Assembly: GCA_000507305.1 (NCBI GenBank)
Contig: DF239889.1
Span: 90,927-154,926 of the forward strand
Direction of reading: 5' to 3'
Length of the DNA: 64,000 nucleotides
Origin: Breviolum minutum Mf 1.05b.01
Lineage: Eukaryota > Sar > Dinophyceae > Suessiales > Symbiodiniaceae
Shown piece after piece: positions 23,175 to 36,600 of this stretch. The notes under the pieces are model-generated. The model saw nothing but the letters and a program-made list of their open reading frames with translations, had not been told where the DNA came from and ran no database searches. Each line of letters starts with the position of its first letter. Positions within the stretch are counted from its first letter, which is position 1. Both the position numbers and the translations under genes were made by a program.

Positions 23175-25396
23175 GTCCCTTGCATTGAAGATGATGTTGC
23201 TGGAGCTTGTTCTGATGGGGGGCACTACTACAAACCACCCCTCCAACCACAAAATCCTCAACAAATCACAACCAACCAACCCGCGCCTTTCTCACCGCGC
23301 TGTAGGCGGCAGGTGGTGATACTTTGGGCTTGAGATGTTCAGTGAATCTCTGTGGTGGCATTTGGGGATTTTGGAGTGATGGCTGTAAGGTGACAGGCAG
23401 CCGGTGATGGGAAGATGGGAAATCTGGGAAGATTTATTTGGTGGTAAGAAGGCTTAGAGTTTTTTTTGGGCTTGGGCAAATGAGATATGATTGTAATATG
23501 GGATGATTATAATTATGATGTTATTATGATGTTTTTTCTTGGTGATTTCAGATATGAAAACTGTTGTTGCTTTTGCAGGTGTGCATGTAGGTTGGATTGA
23601 ACCAGGGATGATATGGCACACGATCTTAAAAACAGGCACATAGAAACACAGTCAACCAAACACAGCTATCCTGTGGGTAACGCTTGACTGAAGTCATTCA
23701 GAATGACCAACCTCCGGTGACAAAAAAAGCACGTGAGTTTGGATCCCGTTCCCGTTGGTTGGTCACCAATTTTAAAATAACGGCCTGTTTAGTAAGGGAA
23801 TGTCCTTCCAGATGACATCATTCAGGTTCAGGAATTATAGTAATTTGACGTAATTTGCCCAGAATTAGGGGGTACTTGCACGTTGGTGAAATATGTTTGA
23901 CTGAAGAAATCCATCGACCTCCACATGGTATCTCCTCCCAAATCTGCACTCCATGTACTTAATTCCAATGTATGTGTTATGCAAACTTGGGGAAAGAATC
24001 CTCAAACTTTTTTTTTTGGGGAAAGTTTAGGATGTTGAATTTTTCAGTTGACTCCCAATTTTTTCACTCCATGGGCATCGATCTCTTTGTCAAGCCCCTG
24101 GTGATGTGGAGGTGCTGCTATACCAGGGATGCCAAGCCTCCCGTTGCGTTGGGGCAACCCAAGGTGATGATGTGATGTGATGGATAAAAATGAGAACCCG
24201 CAGAGGGTAAGAAAGGACCTGAATTTTTTGGGGCTGTAAAATGAAACATCCAATTTGTGAGGTGTTGAGATGATTCAAAAGATCAATGTTTCAAGTTTCA
24301 ACCATTTCATTGAAACAGTTAGTAAGTCCATCCTCTCGCTGGCGAAAAAATGGGCCCCTCGTCGGGTTGAACGACCATGTTTGGGCTGACTGAGCATCCT
24401 CTATTGATATCATATTAAATATCAACTGTTAAAGATTCACTTGCCACCTGACATTTGCTAGAGATTTCTTTCTTATATCAAAACCAAAAAACAGCCAACA
24501 TCTCGAAAAGAAAAAGACGGCCCATGTATGGCCCCTTTTAACAGTTCCTATGGAACTGGAACCAACACACCTCCCAAGAAGATAGCCTTTTAACATTTCC
24601 GCATTCCAAGTATCTATACTTGGGATCCACCCCCATAGGGAAAATTCACCCCCCATACCAACCAACCAATCCGTCCGAGGTGGCGTTTCTTCCTTGCACG
24701 TCATTGGTTTGCAAGATCCTTACCTGGCGCAATCCAGATCTTTAGTCCAAGGCAGTTTGGCTGGGTGGGAATTTGTGAAGACACCGAAAAAATCACCGGT
24801 GGTTTTGGGCTTTCAGATGGGTATTTTTTTATGGGGGGAATTGGGAATTCCCCATTAAAAGATATCATGAGATGGTGATTTGGTTGTTGTAGTTCATAAG
24901 ACAATTGGTCGTTTTTGAAAGGAGTTACAACTACAACTACACGTGTATAGTAATTACATGTATCTAATTGCAATAATGAATAAGTTGATTTCTATTTTCT
25001 TTTTTCTTTGTGGTTTGTTTTGTTTACCAGACAGAGGCAGTGGTGGTTCAGTTTGGAATGATTCATTGATGTAGCGACATCTAAAGAGATGCTAGTGTTG
25101 GACCTTTTTTAAGTGGTGATCAACACGATTAACACCATGGTGAGAAGAACTCGCTTACCTTGTAGGCTTCATATGGATGTTTCCTAAAATAGTGGTACCG
25201 CAAATCATCCATTTTAATAGGGTTTTCCATTATAAACCATACATTTTGGGGTACCACCATTTTTGGAAACACCCATATTAACCATGGATGCAGTTTTACA
25301 TAGATCCAAGTTCCGAGAGGCTATGCCCCAGAGAACTGCGAACGGCGCATCCTTCAACATGATGGAGGTGGGGGAATGAAACAAAAAACCATTTAC

Positions 25397-25503
25397 CTTT
25401 TGGTAAACTAACATAGCTGGCTGGAAAACCACCATTTTTTTGATAGGAGATACATCTTTCAAATGGTGGATTTCCCATTGCTATGTTAGTTTACCGGAGT
25501 GTA
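25397..25503. repeat. MITE family 1, GGTAAACTAACATAG subfamily, copy c
   Basis: Left arm ggtaaactaacatagctggc and right arm gctatgttagtttaccggag, with inner arms accaccattttttt and aaatggtggatt. Closely matches the copies at 18357 and 18703. Confidence 0.85.
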
Positions 25504-27505
25504 CCCAAGATGTTTTTTGAGAAGCCTTGTGAATTTTGTTGAGAATTCAGAATTCTGGTGTTTCTAATAAAATCCTCATATAGTTTCGGGGCATGACGGG
25601 ACACCATTCTCCCATTTTTCCCTAAAAAATGGATGAAAGCAAACGGCTAAATTTTGACCACTTCCTCTCAATGCTTTGGTGTTGCTTGTTGTGTATTTCC
25701 AACTGTCTCGTTTTGGTGGCATTGAAACATGTTCAGGACACACACCCTTCCCACTGGAACGGAAGCAGCGGGAAGAGTTCATGGAAGAGATCAGTAACTG
25801 ATGAAGAGAAGACGAGGGAAGTGCAAGGGACATTACTCTTGATAGCTGACATGTTTATTTTGGATTACAAGGATTACAAATATTATAGTAAAATCTTCAT
25901 GGCAGGATTTCAGGATCTTTCAGAAGTCAACAAGAGCAATTCGTACTGTGACATGGCAAGGAGCACTTTGTAAGATATTGCGTGATGAAACGCCACATGA
26001 ATCCACATTCCAATGACATATTTGGCGTAATTGAGTGGCTCAATGTGGTGTCTACCGCGAACCTGTATGCAATTTTCCATGGACTCAGCAACAACCATGA
26101 AACTACTAATAGTCATTACTATGTAAAGACATTCAGTAGGTATGTCTCGAAATCTTAAGGGATTACGTGCCCCGATTTTGCGGTACTGACCCATACATGA
26201 AAGGGACATGAAATACTCGGCATGAATCACTACTGTACATCTATCGTTTGGCTTTTGTTTGAACAAAAATCTGAAGCCAGTAGGAAAGAGGTACTCAGTG
26301 CAGATGTTTGCGGCTTTTGCGCAGAAGTTTCAACAGGAATGTTGAAATTGATGCTTTGGAAAAGATCTGCTTATATACCTCCAAAAGTGTCTTCATTGAA
26401 TGGTATGTATTTGAATTTTACCGTTCAGCTCGGCGTGTAGCAGAAAAACACTTCCCTCTTCTCGCTATCTCTCGATATCCTAAGGTGCATTTCTGAAGAG
26501 ATATGCTGAGTGAGTGCCTGTCAGCGTTGACAATTGGTAGATCCGGTCCGAGTCCTTATCCCAAAAAGTGACCCTGGCCATCTTTCAAGTGTCCAGTGAT
26601 GTCGAAGTGATTTGACTCATTTAGTAAAGTATTGTTGTTAAAATCCAGTGATGTCCAACTGGTTCAACCTAATTTGATTATCATGTCTTGTTAGAATGCA
26701 CTGGGTTGCTTTAACTTTCTTCCATTACACCCTTTCTTCCATGCCAGGATGTTGAAGAAGATGGGATCCCGGAATTGGGCCCATCATTGTATATAGTTGA
26801 TATCCCGTGCCATAAGCTCGGCAAGCATTGATTCATTTCGAAACAAAAGTGTCAAAATTATGCCAGTCCCCTTTCTTATGCCGGCCCTATAATGATAACA
26901 TCACCACCACCCCCCCCCCCCAAAAAAAAAAGAAAAGTCAACGCATCATAAACAAACAAAAAGAATAGTCTCACATATATACCAACAACAAGGTCTGAAA
27001 CTTGTAAACCCCTAAGAAAACACGGCATTTTTGACCGTTGTTTTCTTTGGTCACCACCTGTGCTAAGGGCTCGAAACACCACCATTTCGCTCTCCCCCTG
27101 AGGCCCGGACCTGCGCGGCGGCGGCCAATGGCGCCGCAGGAGTTGGAACATGCCTCTTCGGAGTGCCTGGCGAAATGGCGATTTTTGGATGGAGGGGAAG
27201 TCATTGAAATATAGGGTTTACGATTAGATACGTGAATGTTACCGGTGTAATTGGTATATTGCACACACACACATATATATATATATTGAATAATATATAC
27301 ATAATTGAGACGATTTGTAATTATATACAAGTTGAATTAAATAGGAAATGATTATCAAATTTATTAAGGTGTCAGGTCTTTTTTTGGGAAGGTGGTGTGA
27401 GGAGGAAGAATGAGTTGCATGTTCAAACGTTTTTTCCTTTTGTCCGGTTGTGTGGTTCAAATATTGCCCCATGTGAAAACACTTGCAAGGTTGAGTCGAG
27501 CGAAA

Positions 27506-27506
<1 letters not shown>

Positions 27507-27542
<36 letters not shown>
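27507..27542. repeat. (CAT)n microsatellite
   Basis: About 12 perfect CAT copies; produces spurious His or Met runs in translation. Confidence 0.95.
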
Positions 27543-27545
<3 letters not shown>

Positions 27546-27693
27546 TCATGAAGCCGAAAGCAAAACATTCAAATCACTGGGCTGATTCCGGTGCAACACA
27601 TCTTTGTTGGGTGATGCCTCGTGATTTTCTCTCTCAAGTTCCTACCCTTCATGTGGTTTTGTCACTGTGACGTTTCACCACGAAAAAATGCAG

Positions 27694-30600
27694 GTTGGCT
27701 TCCGAAAACTTTGATCGACGATGTATGTCAAAACACATCACCACTGAAGTACCAACACTACTTCTTCGGCATCCCATTCGCGAGTCTCTTGGTGGCAGTT
27801 ATGACTACCAGTGACTCCCTAATAGCGACTCCCAAAAGCCCAGCAGATATGTGGCAAAACTTGGATTTGTTGCAGTTTCAGATGATTGTGTTTTTTTTCC
27901 CTGGCATGGTAAGATTAAAAATCACCATCAAATCACCATTTGGGGAATATGTTGGTACTTGTTCCAACCATGTCAAGCAATCTGAGTAAGTGTTCATCCA
28001 TCTTTAGCTTGGACTGGGAGGATTTTTGGAAATAGACTCAGTAGACCGCAACTGTGGAGCTAATTCTGGATGAAGCAATGTGGTGAGTAGTGAAGGGGGG
28101 AAATTTGAAGGCTAAGGATTGCTTTTATTATATTTTATTTGTGACCTTATTTCTCGGAGATGATAGCATGAAGTGAATGGCGTGGAAGACTCAACGTCTT
28201 TTCCAGAAACCGAGTGAGTGCTAAACAAAAAGATCAAGGTCGACAATGACTCTAACACTCGTTTGGGGTTAGACCATGCCCCCATTGTAGCGAAACATAA
28301 CCATAACTGCGAGAAAGGGTAATGAGTAACGTAGCACCCCCCCATGGCATCTTAATCTTGAGGTATCAACACGTGGGTTGGGCGTCTCAGAGGGGAAGGT
28401 GTTGGACAAGCTGCCAAGACACAGCCGGCAGGACGTCAAGAAACATTGGTGGCGAAGATTTCTGAAATGGATTGAGAGAACCAGCAGAATCCTGCATCTT
28501 GATTTTTTCCCGGCATAAAGAGTGTTTATATATTATAATATCTAGGATATAGAGAGTATTTGTTAAAACGCTCTTATGTGGTACAACTTCAACCAACCTA
28601 GTCAGTCGGTGCTTAATGTTGGTGGTTTAAGATTCGAAGGCTTCCGCTGTGAAAGGGATTGTTACCTGACGAAACGCCTAAAATTGAAAGCCACCACCAC
28701 TAGAAACCACCAATTCACCACTTGTTGACAACTATTGATACTGTATACACATCTTGGGGGAGGCCCTCCACTCACCAAAGTCAAACAAGTCGTTTTTGGG
28801 AAGGGTGCATTACCCATTGTCACTACACGCCCTCAGTGGGACAGGGATGATTTTCATATCAATATTATACAGTATTGTGCATGATTCTTGCCAGTAGATG
28901 TGCGCCATAGACCCTGCTTACATCTTCCAGCAACCTTGTGACAAGGCTTGTAGATGTTGTCCAGTTTTGCTTGCAAACAAACAGATACATTTCACATTTG
29001 ACTTCATTCACTCGTGGTTCCAGATAGTGATAATTCCATCAAAGACAGTCCGCAGAAAATGCTTCAGCATTTCATTCCATCCAGTGGATCCAGTGGATAA
29101 TCCAATACCCATGATGTGTATCCACATCCAAATGCTCATACCATCCAATATCCAAGAAAGATACCCAACACCACACATCCAAGTGTTTCGCATATATCTT
29201 TCCAAAACCATCCAGTGTCCAATATTTATACATATACATGTCATCCAAACAAAAAAAACATCCAACCACTAAGTTCAAGAATGATACAGGAACCCCGAAA
29301 CTAACAGCAAAAGCCTCTGAAAATAGGCCAAATATTGGACATTTCATCTTCCAAGCCTCGATTTTCAGGGCACGTTTTTGCTGTTAGTTTCAGGGAGGGT
29401 ATACATCTTCTCGAACTGTTTGACTTCGTTAAGAGGCCCAAAACGGCTATACCATGGGAACCCACAACCTTCATTCATTTTTTGGACTTACAAGTTATAA
29501 CCTATTTGTGTCTTTAGGGTTTAGAATACATTGACCTCCAAAAAACCTACACGTTTTGGGTGCTGTTTCAACCAAGGCCTTCATTGGCTTGCTACGTTAC
29601 ATGACAAAGAATTCAATGGCATTTTGGCGGATGAGATCCTTGGATTTTGAGGGTTGAAAGCACCCGAAAATGGACCCCTGGAAAAGGAGGTTCCTATGGG
29701 AAACCATCAGTTTAAGGGGCTATGTTAGTGCTAGCGGTGCTAGGGAGTGTATTTTGTTGTAAATTTATTTCTGACTTTGATGTAGTAATATGTATTGTAT
29801 TTGTTATTGCTGTCATTGTGTTATTTGTTTGGTTATGAACACAAAGAAACACATATCCTTGGAACACCTCTACAGCCTTTTTCAATTGAACACACTCCTT
29901 TGTTTCGGTGTTTAAATTGATTCTTCCACCAATTAACGACATATCACATTGGAAGGCACAAGATCATTGCACCCCGTGAGCTCAGCTGTTGCTAAGGATG
30001 GGCTTGGGCAAAACCATCATGACCATTGCGTTGCTCGCGCATTTAGCCATTCAGACGCTCGACATTTAGTTTGTTTTTTCATTTTAAAGCTTATATATAT
30101 ATATATACATGACCCTTGGATCTACACCCAAACTTCATATGGAAGCAAGCAAAAATATGAAGGTTTGGAAGATGATGTTCCTTCTCATTTCGGGATGTTT
30201 TTTCAGGTTCCGGCCGTTATTTTTCCTGGTGATCTGATGAAACTGAGAATGTGGCCTTCTGAAGCATGGAATTTACAGCAATTCATTGACCATTTTCAGT
30301 TTTTTCTTTTGCTAGAGAGAGGACCATGTCACACAACGAAGTGACAGAAAGATGTAGCCGCCGCCGAGGAAGGAAATTTGGGGTCCACATTTGATTGTAG
30401 TTCCAACTTCAGTTGCTCTCCTGCAGTGATGCAGTTGTGGGAAAGGCTGGAAATCTGGTGCAAGACTTTGAGGCTTGAGGGTCAGGTATTACATCTCCAT
30501 CGTCCTCCTTACTTGATGGGGTCAAAAAATCCGTGTTTTTCTGTGTTTTTTGATCATTGTGTAAAGAAACATTGGATGTTCTTCATTTTATAGGAAGGTT

Positions 30601-33600
30601 TTCTCTCTCTCTCTCTCTCTATAAATATATATAATATAATAATTCGACTAGGGTCGCAGGGCTCAAGTAAGGGGGATCCTCCATCCACTTCCATGTGTTT
30701 TTATTTTGTGAAATCATTACTCCCTCAGACTCACATGTGAGGTTTGATTTTCACAGAGAAGTGGCATGCGTTTTTCTCCGCAGCTGGTTTTGTTAACACG
30801 TGGGGTTGATGGTCAATTGTATTCGAGTCTTTGTCATGTTTTTCCATCCGACGTCAAGGAAGGTATAGTAGTTATGGTATAATTTTGAGCATGTGTCCAT
30901 GAGTTAAGACAGTTATGAACCACTATTGTCCCTAAAGAAGGCCTTCCTAAAGAAATGCTTCTGGAAGGAAAATATGTCAATAGGACAGTCGGTTCAACAG
31001 CAATCAATGATGCTAGAAGCTTCTGAAAACTGCGATGTAAAAAGTCCAGGATTAAGAAGATGCGACCCTATAGCTATACTTTGTCATCTAAGTTAAAGAG
31101 AACATGTTTAATACATAAGAATTCTAAAATGATTGTTTAAAAGGTATGATTAATGCTTAACAACGCCTTTTTTCAGTTGAAACAATCAAAATACATTTCT
31201 CTTCCTAAGCTTCAAATTAAATGAAACCTCCATAATCTAAGTGTAAAAAACCTCCACAGTGATATCAACAGCCACCTTCAGGTGCTGATGAATTGGGTCA
31301 AAGAGTTGAAGAAATGGACACCAGGCTGGGAGGTGGTGAAGCGGGGTACAGTACCGTTCTCCCGTTCTCCCGTTCTCCAAAAACAACGATCGAACGGTTT
31401 GGTTCACCTCAAAAATGGAGGGAGGGGAACCCTGGAAAGGGGAAAGATGAAGCGAAGAATGGGAAAAAAACATCATTGTCAAAAGAGTCGAAGCATTATT
31501 GTATTTTTGCCCTTTCAATGGAAAGGATACGAACATTGGAGACCAACTCTTGTTCTTGGCAATTGTTTAAAGGTATTCCATTCAAGACGCATGATTCCTT
31601 TTGGAGTTGAGTTGGGGTTTTATTTATGAGTCAATTTCTCAGAAGTTAGACATTTTATGACTTTTTTTTGCCAGAGACCTAAGTTTTGCCAATGTATAGA
31701 GAGATCAAAAACGGCTACATAAACCAATACAGTCGACAGATAGAAGCTAGAAAAAGACAATTGGATTAATTGGAATCTAGAATAGCAACAAACCACCTGT
31801 CAATGCAGATGGAATATTCAACAAATCAATTTCTTTATAGAAGGGGTTTCTTTTCAACTAGAAAAATTATAGTTGTTGACAAATGAAATACTCTGCCCTC
31901 CCTTGATCATTCAGTATGAAGAACATAACATCTAAATAAAGGTGAAACGCAACTTTTAGTAAGTTTCACGGTTTCACCATGTCAAGTGTCCATTTGCAGT
32001 CCACCTTCTTTTCGAACCTTCAGATGTTCTGCTTTTGTTGTATCTAAAAATCCAGAGCCAGGGATGAACATCCCGAAAATCACAAGAGTTATAGATCGCA
32101 ACTCGCCCTCACGATTCCAAAGTCAGCATCTCCCCCAAACACAAACTGCAACAGTATTCCGCGGGGGCATTTTGGGGCATCAAAAAAGGGATGCCTAAAC
32201 TCTCCAATGACCTTCCCTGCAGTACCAGAGGCAACTTTTATAGATAGTTTCCTGCATTTTTCTCGTGAAATCAGGTACCACCATGTAGCTGCTATAAGTA
32301 TCTAAGAGTTATTATATTAATTAATGTATTTTTTTGGTCACATATTTGGGGGGAACAAAATGATATGTTGTGAGATGTTACCACATTTCCCAGGGATTTT
32401 TGTTGCTCAATTTCCCAAGGTATGGGGAGAGTTTCCCAGCAACAATCCTTACGAAAGGTTACCACATTTCTCGTTGTTGAAATCCAGGTTTGAAGGTCCT
32501 TGCCTACTATGGTGATGCGGAGGCCCTGATTTCGACTGATGGTCAAGTAGAGGGGTGAGTGCAGTTGGAATGAAATGACTATACTGTAAGTATGTTGGAA
32601 TCCCTAAAATTTTGAATGGGAAAATCACCATTTTTGTAGGAAAATCCTAATTTTGAATTGGATATACATCTTCCTCTAGGTGGTGGCCACTCAAATATTT
32701 TTGGAACTTTCACCCCGAAAGTTGGGGAGATTCCAAATCCAATTTGATGGTTGCATATTTTTCAGATGGGTTGAAACTCAACCACCAAGCAGATATTATA
32801 TATATTATATATATAAAACTTATATAACTTATATACTTATTGAAGTTTTCTAAACAAACAACATGGTGCATTTATACAGTTTCTAGCTACTGAGTGACAC
32901 CTGCAATGCGAAGAGCGAATCCTAAGCAGATGCGTGAACATCCTGAGTTGTTTTTCGATTATCACTTCCGTTTCATTCAAATTCCTTTTGGAATTTTGCG
33001 CCTTGTGGGGTCAACTAAAGGCATCTTCACCACTAGGTGGATGACACCACCAGCCGAAACCCAGCAGAAACATCCAGCGACAGGAACGTCGTTTGAAACG
33101 TCGCGGCTGGATGTCTGAAGATGCCTTTCACGTTTGTGTGGTGTCGTAGCTTGTCGTCAGCACTTTGCAGTCATCATCTGCACGGGAATTTTTAGGGAAG
33201 CCCCAATAATGGGACCCCCCCTTCCTATAGGCTTTCCCAAAATCTTCAAGGGATTCTTAATGGGAGTAGTATGGGAAGGGGGGGGGTCCCATTATTGGGG
33301 AGTCCCTTGAATTTCCCCCTGATATTCAGCCACCATGGTCTGGTTGATGGTTCAGAAATCCGGTAAAGTTTCCAGTTGAGGTTGGTAGTTGAAATCCCAT
33401 GATTTACTAAGGTTTTTAGCACCATCCAAACGGTGGTTGTTTGGGATTTCTGAACCATCAACAGTATTTGGTAGGTGGAATCCCAAGTGATTAATGTTTC
33501 TTACAAGAATGATGGAAGTGGAAGATGGCTATATTTGATGTAGCTGGGAGGAGTTTGGAGTTCAACTGGGAGAGATTCCATGGATCGATTCCAAGCAACC

Positions 33601-36600
33601 GATCCTAATTTGCAGAGATACATTATAGTTAGCAAAGCGTATTGCATTTTCTCCCAAGAAGTCTGGCATTGGAAAACGGAAGGTAGATACGTACTATTGG
33701 AGACATCCCATCTCTCACTGGCAGGGTATTTAAACAAAAGTTCAACAGTGTATTTAGAATCTAGTCCCATATTGCTATGAACATTGCTCTCTTACCCGCA
33801 ATCACCAAGCAGTAAGAAGACATTCTGGTTCTTTTTAATGTTGCAATATACGATGTAGTTTGGGGTGAATAAACGGCTCCCAGTAACAATAGTAATAGTG
33901 GGAAGTAACGGCTATTAAGGATTTCATACTTGGTGATTGTTGCTGGGGGGGGGGGTATCCAAAGATGTATTGATACATGTGGAGAGTGTTTCCCCAATCA
34001 TCAGAACATTTTTTCAGCTACATAAAGTTGACAATGTTCGCTGCCAGCTTTGTGGAAGCAGCACCATCCCTCAGGTATAGTGTGGCGCTGCAGGATTTGC
34101 ACGCCTTGTGCCTTCGGCTCAAGAGAAATCAAAGGCTAAGGCCGAATGGCCATTGTACAATATGTTGTTCATGTTCCGTTTTGGTTGAGGATGTGTTCTA
34201 CATCTCGTATCTATTCCTGCAAGGAATGAGTCCATACGTCCCATCTCCGGAAGAAGGAAAGTAACATCTTCAAAAAAAGTGTGCCGGCTGGGTCCTGGGT
34301 AGGGGATATGTGATCGTCTCCTGGAGGGTATTTGTCTATTTATGATGGGGGATCCAAGCTATGACCCTGCAAAGGGTCGACTTCGTGACTTGAAAGCCCA
34401 CATGACCTATAGAAGCAAGCCCGTGCCGTATCACAATGAGGAAACGAAGACGTTGGTACTACATGATTTTAGATGAGGCTCAACATATCAAGCAACTTGG
34501 CAGAAAAAAACAGAGAAACCTGGTGGTTCATGGTTGAGATGGTTGGTAGTTGTTCGACCTTTAATCAGATATAGATTTCAGTCAATATTGTAAATTTTGT
34601 AAGATTATGTGGATCTGATTGTAATGGATTCGGTTCGAAAAAGGGAATTTGCTCTAGAGTTCTGGAAAGGATGGTAATTTGTGATTTTGGATCGATTGAG
34701 TTGAAATACTCAGCATCACCGGCATCACCATGACAGACTCCGATTCATCAATTATATGTTTATATGTTTCCCCTGTAGTCCAATCCAATTCATTTATTGT
34801 GTATAACAGTTATCATTTACATTTTACATGTGCATGCACTGGTACAACCTACATATATCATTTACTACATTTCATTTCCTGGACGGTTCTGATCTTAATA
34901 GCGTCCTTGAGATAACATGTAACTTGGTGCCGCAAGCAACAACCACCACTTGGATATTAGGAACCACCCGTTTACCACCTAGATTGATATCAAATGTTAT
35001 ACGTTGGTTCATTTTTTCAGGGATTACTTGCTCACAAATATTTCATGTGAGTCATGTATTTGTTTCTTGTCTTTTGTTTTTCTTCACGCACGCATGTATA
35101 TACTAATGCACATTTAAATACGCATATTTATTATGTGAGATTGCCCAATATAGTGAATAAAAAGCAGGGCGACTGCGACTACACCGACCTCTCAACAACA
35201 ACTTTCAGCCCCTGATGCTGACTGCCAAGGAATTTTCGATCGCAGAAGTGGCAGCAATTGATGCGCACCTTTTTCTGCATCGTCGGCGGTGTGCGGTGCA
35301 TGCTATGAAATCCTGGTTGGTTAAGTTAAGAACGGGATTCCCATATCTAGGAGCAGTTTCATAATCTGATTAATGGAATGGGGTCGGATATGTCACCAGA
35401 AAATAAATCAAGCAAAATAAGCAGCCCTGTTTTTTGCTTATTGCTTGGTTAACAGACATACTGGTGCTTGAAATAGAAAGATATCTAGGAAGATAATCCT
35501 TCAAAATCCTACCCAACTAGAAAGTCTACATGATTTAGATACACAAGTGATGGATCTGATCAGGTTTCAAGTCGATGTGTCACGCTCCACTTCCTCCATG
35601 AAAGCTAACCAATAACAACAGTGACCTCCTTGGTGATTGATGACGACGTTTGATGTGAATACCTGATCCACGAAGTAAATGGTATAGACATACTACATAG
35701 TCAATCGGAAAATGATGGGAGACTGCTAGTTCAATCCGATATATTTGGGATGTATATCCTTATTTTGGAATGCCCATTCATGGTGTGTTCATGTTAGAAT
35801 CCAGCTTGCCTTATATGTCTTTACTTTTTACAGGTATCGTGGGATAGGGAGAACTCCTAAACTATGGCAATTAAACATGCATCATTTCAAGAGGTATCAT
35901 AGAGCGATTTCCATTTCCTATCAAAGATTGTATCAAGTGTATTGTCCAGGGCATCATTCCAATCCCTCAAAATCCCGATGGAACCTAAATGACCTGTCGG
36001 AGGTGATTGGACACCCCAATCATTCTCTGATAATATGACCGGATGTCTAGGCAATGCTTACCGGTGTTTACTTATGACGAGGTCCGCTGGGTATACGTAC
36101 ACCTCGGACCGATGATCTGAGGTTTCAATACGGAACGGCGCTTGTTGTTGACGGGCACACCGCTGCAGAACAATCTCACGGAGTCCCTTAGTTCGAAGAA
36201 GAAAAGGAAGGAGGCAAAAAAAACGGAGAACTAAAAGCCATAAAGACTAAAAACCCTAAACCCTACTCCTGACCCACTTAACAACCTCTACCTAAAGTGA
36301 GCTAGAGATTATATAAGTGTTTTTGGCAAAGAACGGCTGTATTTTGAAAGGTAACTATACTCTTGAAGGGACCCAGTTTTCACTGGACCATCATTATGGG
36401 ATGAAGAGAATATGTTGACATGTTTTTTACAATTTTGTAGACTAAAATTCACTTGCCAGGCTTTTGTTTCATATTTTTATGATGATCTCCAGTTTTGGGA
36501 GGAAGAGTGTCCAATGTTTGTCCTGGAATGCGAAACATACATTTTTCGATGATATGCAACAAACACAGTACGGGATGTATATACTACATGTCTTCGTGGC

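Larger units (their letters stand above)
23175..27693. other. Stretch between recognised FSH1-like and SNF2 exons
   Basis: The 3' exons of the hydrolase and the 5' exons of the SNF2 gene should be here, but I could not place them by phase. Pieces that look exonic on the plus strand: about 25736-25798 (TPFPLERKQREEFMEEI), about 26310-26390 and a GC-rich piece at about 27129-27206 (MAPQELEHASSECLAKW). A MITE lies at 25397-25503, a C-then-A homopolymer at 26911-26930 and a (CAT)n repeat at 27507-27542. Confidence 0.35.

Noticed and set aside
30412-30425. Apparent 14-base insertion breaking the SNF2 frame between PTS and a nearby open piece (MQLWERLEIW)
   Set aside because: The true continuation of PTS is the exon at 31282 (VLMNWVKELKKW), in phase with a GT donor at 30412; the nearby piece is chance.
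35170-35330. Degenerate motif III (RLRLHRPLNNN) suggesting a dead ATPase
   Set aside because: An intact motif III exon (RLLLTGTPLQNN) lies at 36122-36182 and joins the next exon in phase.
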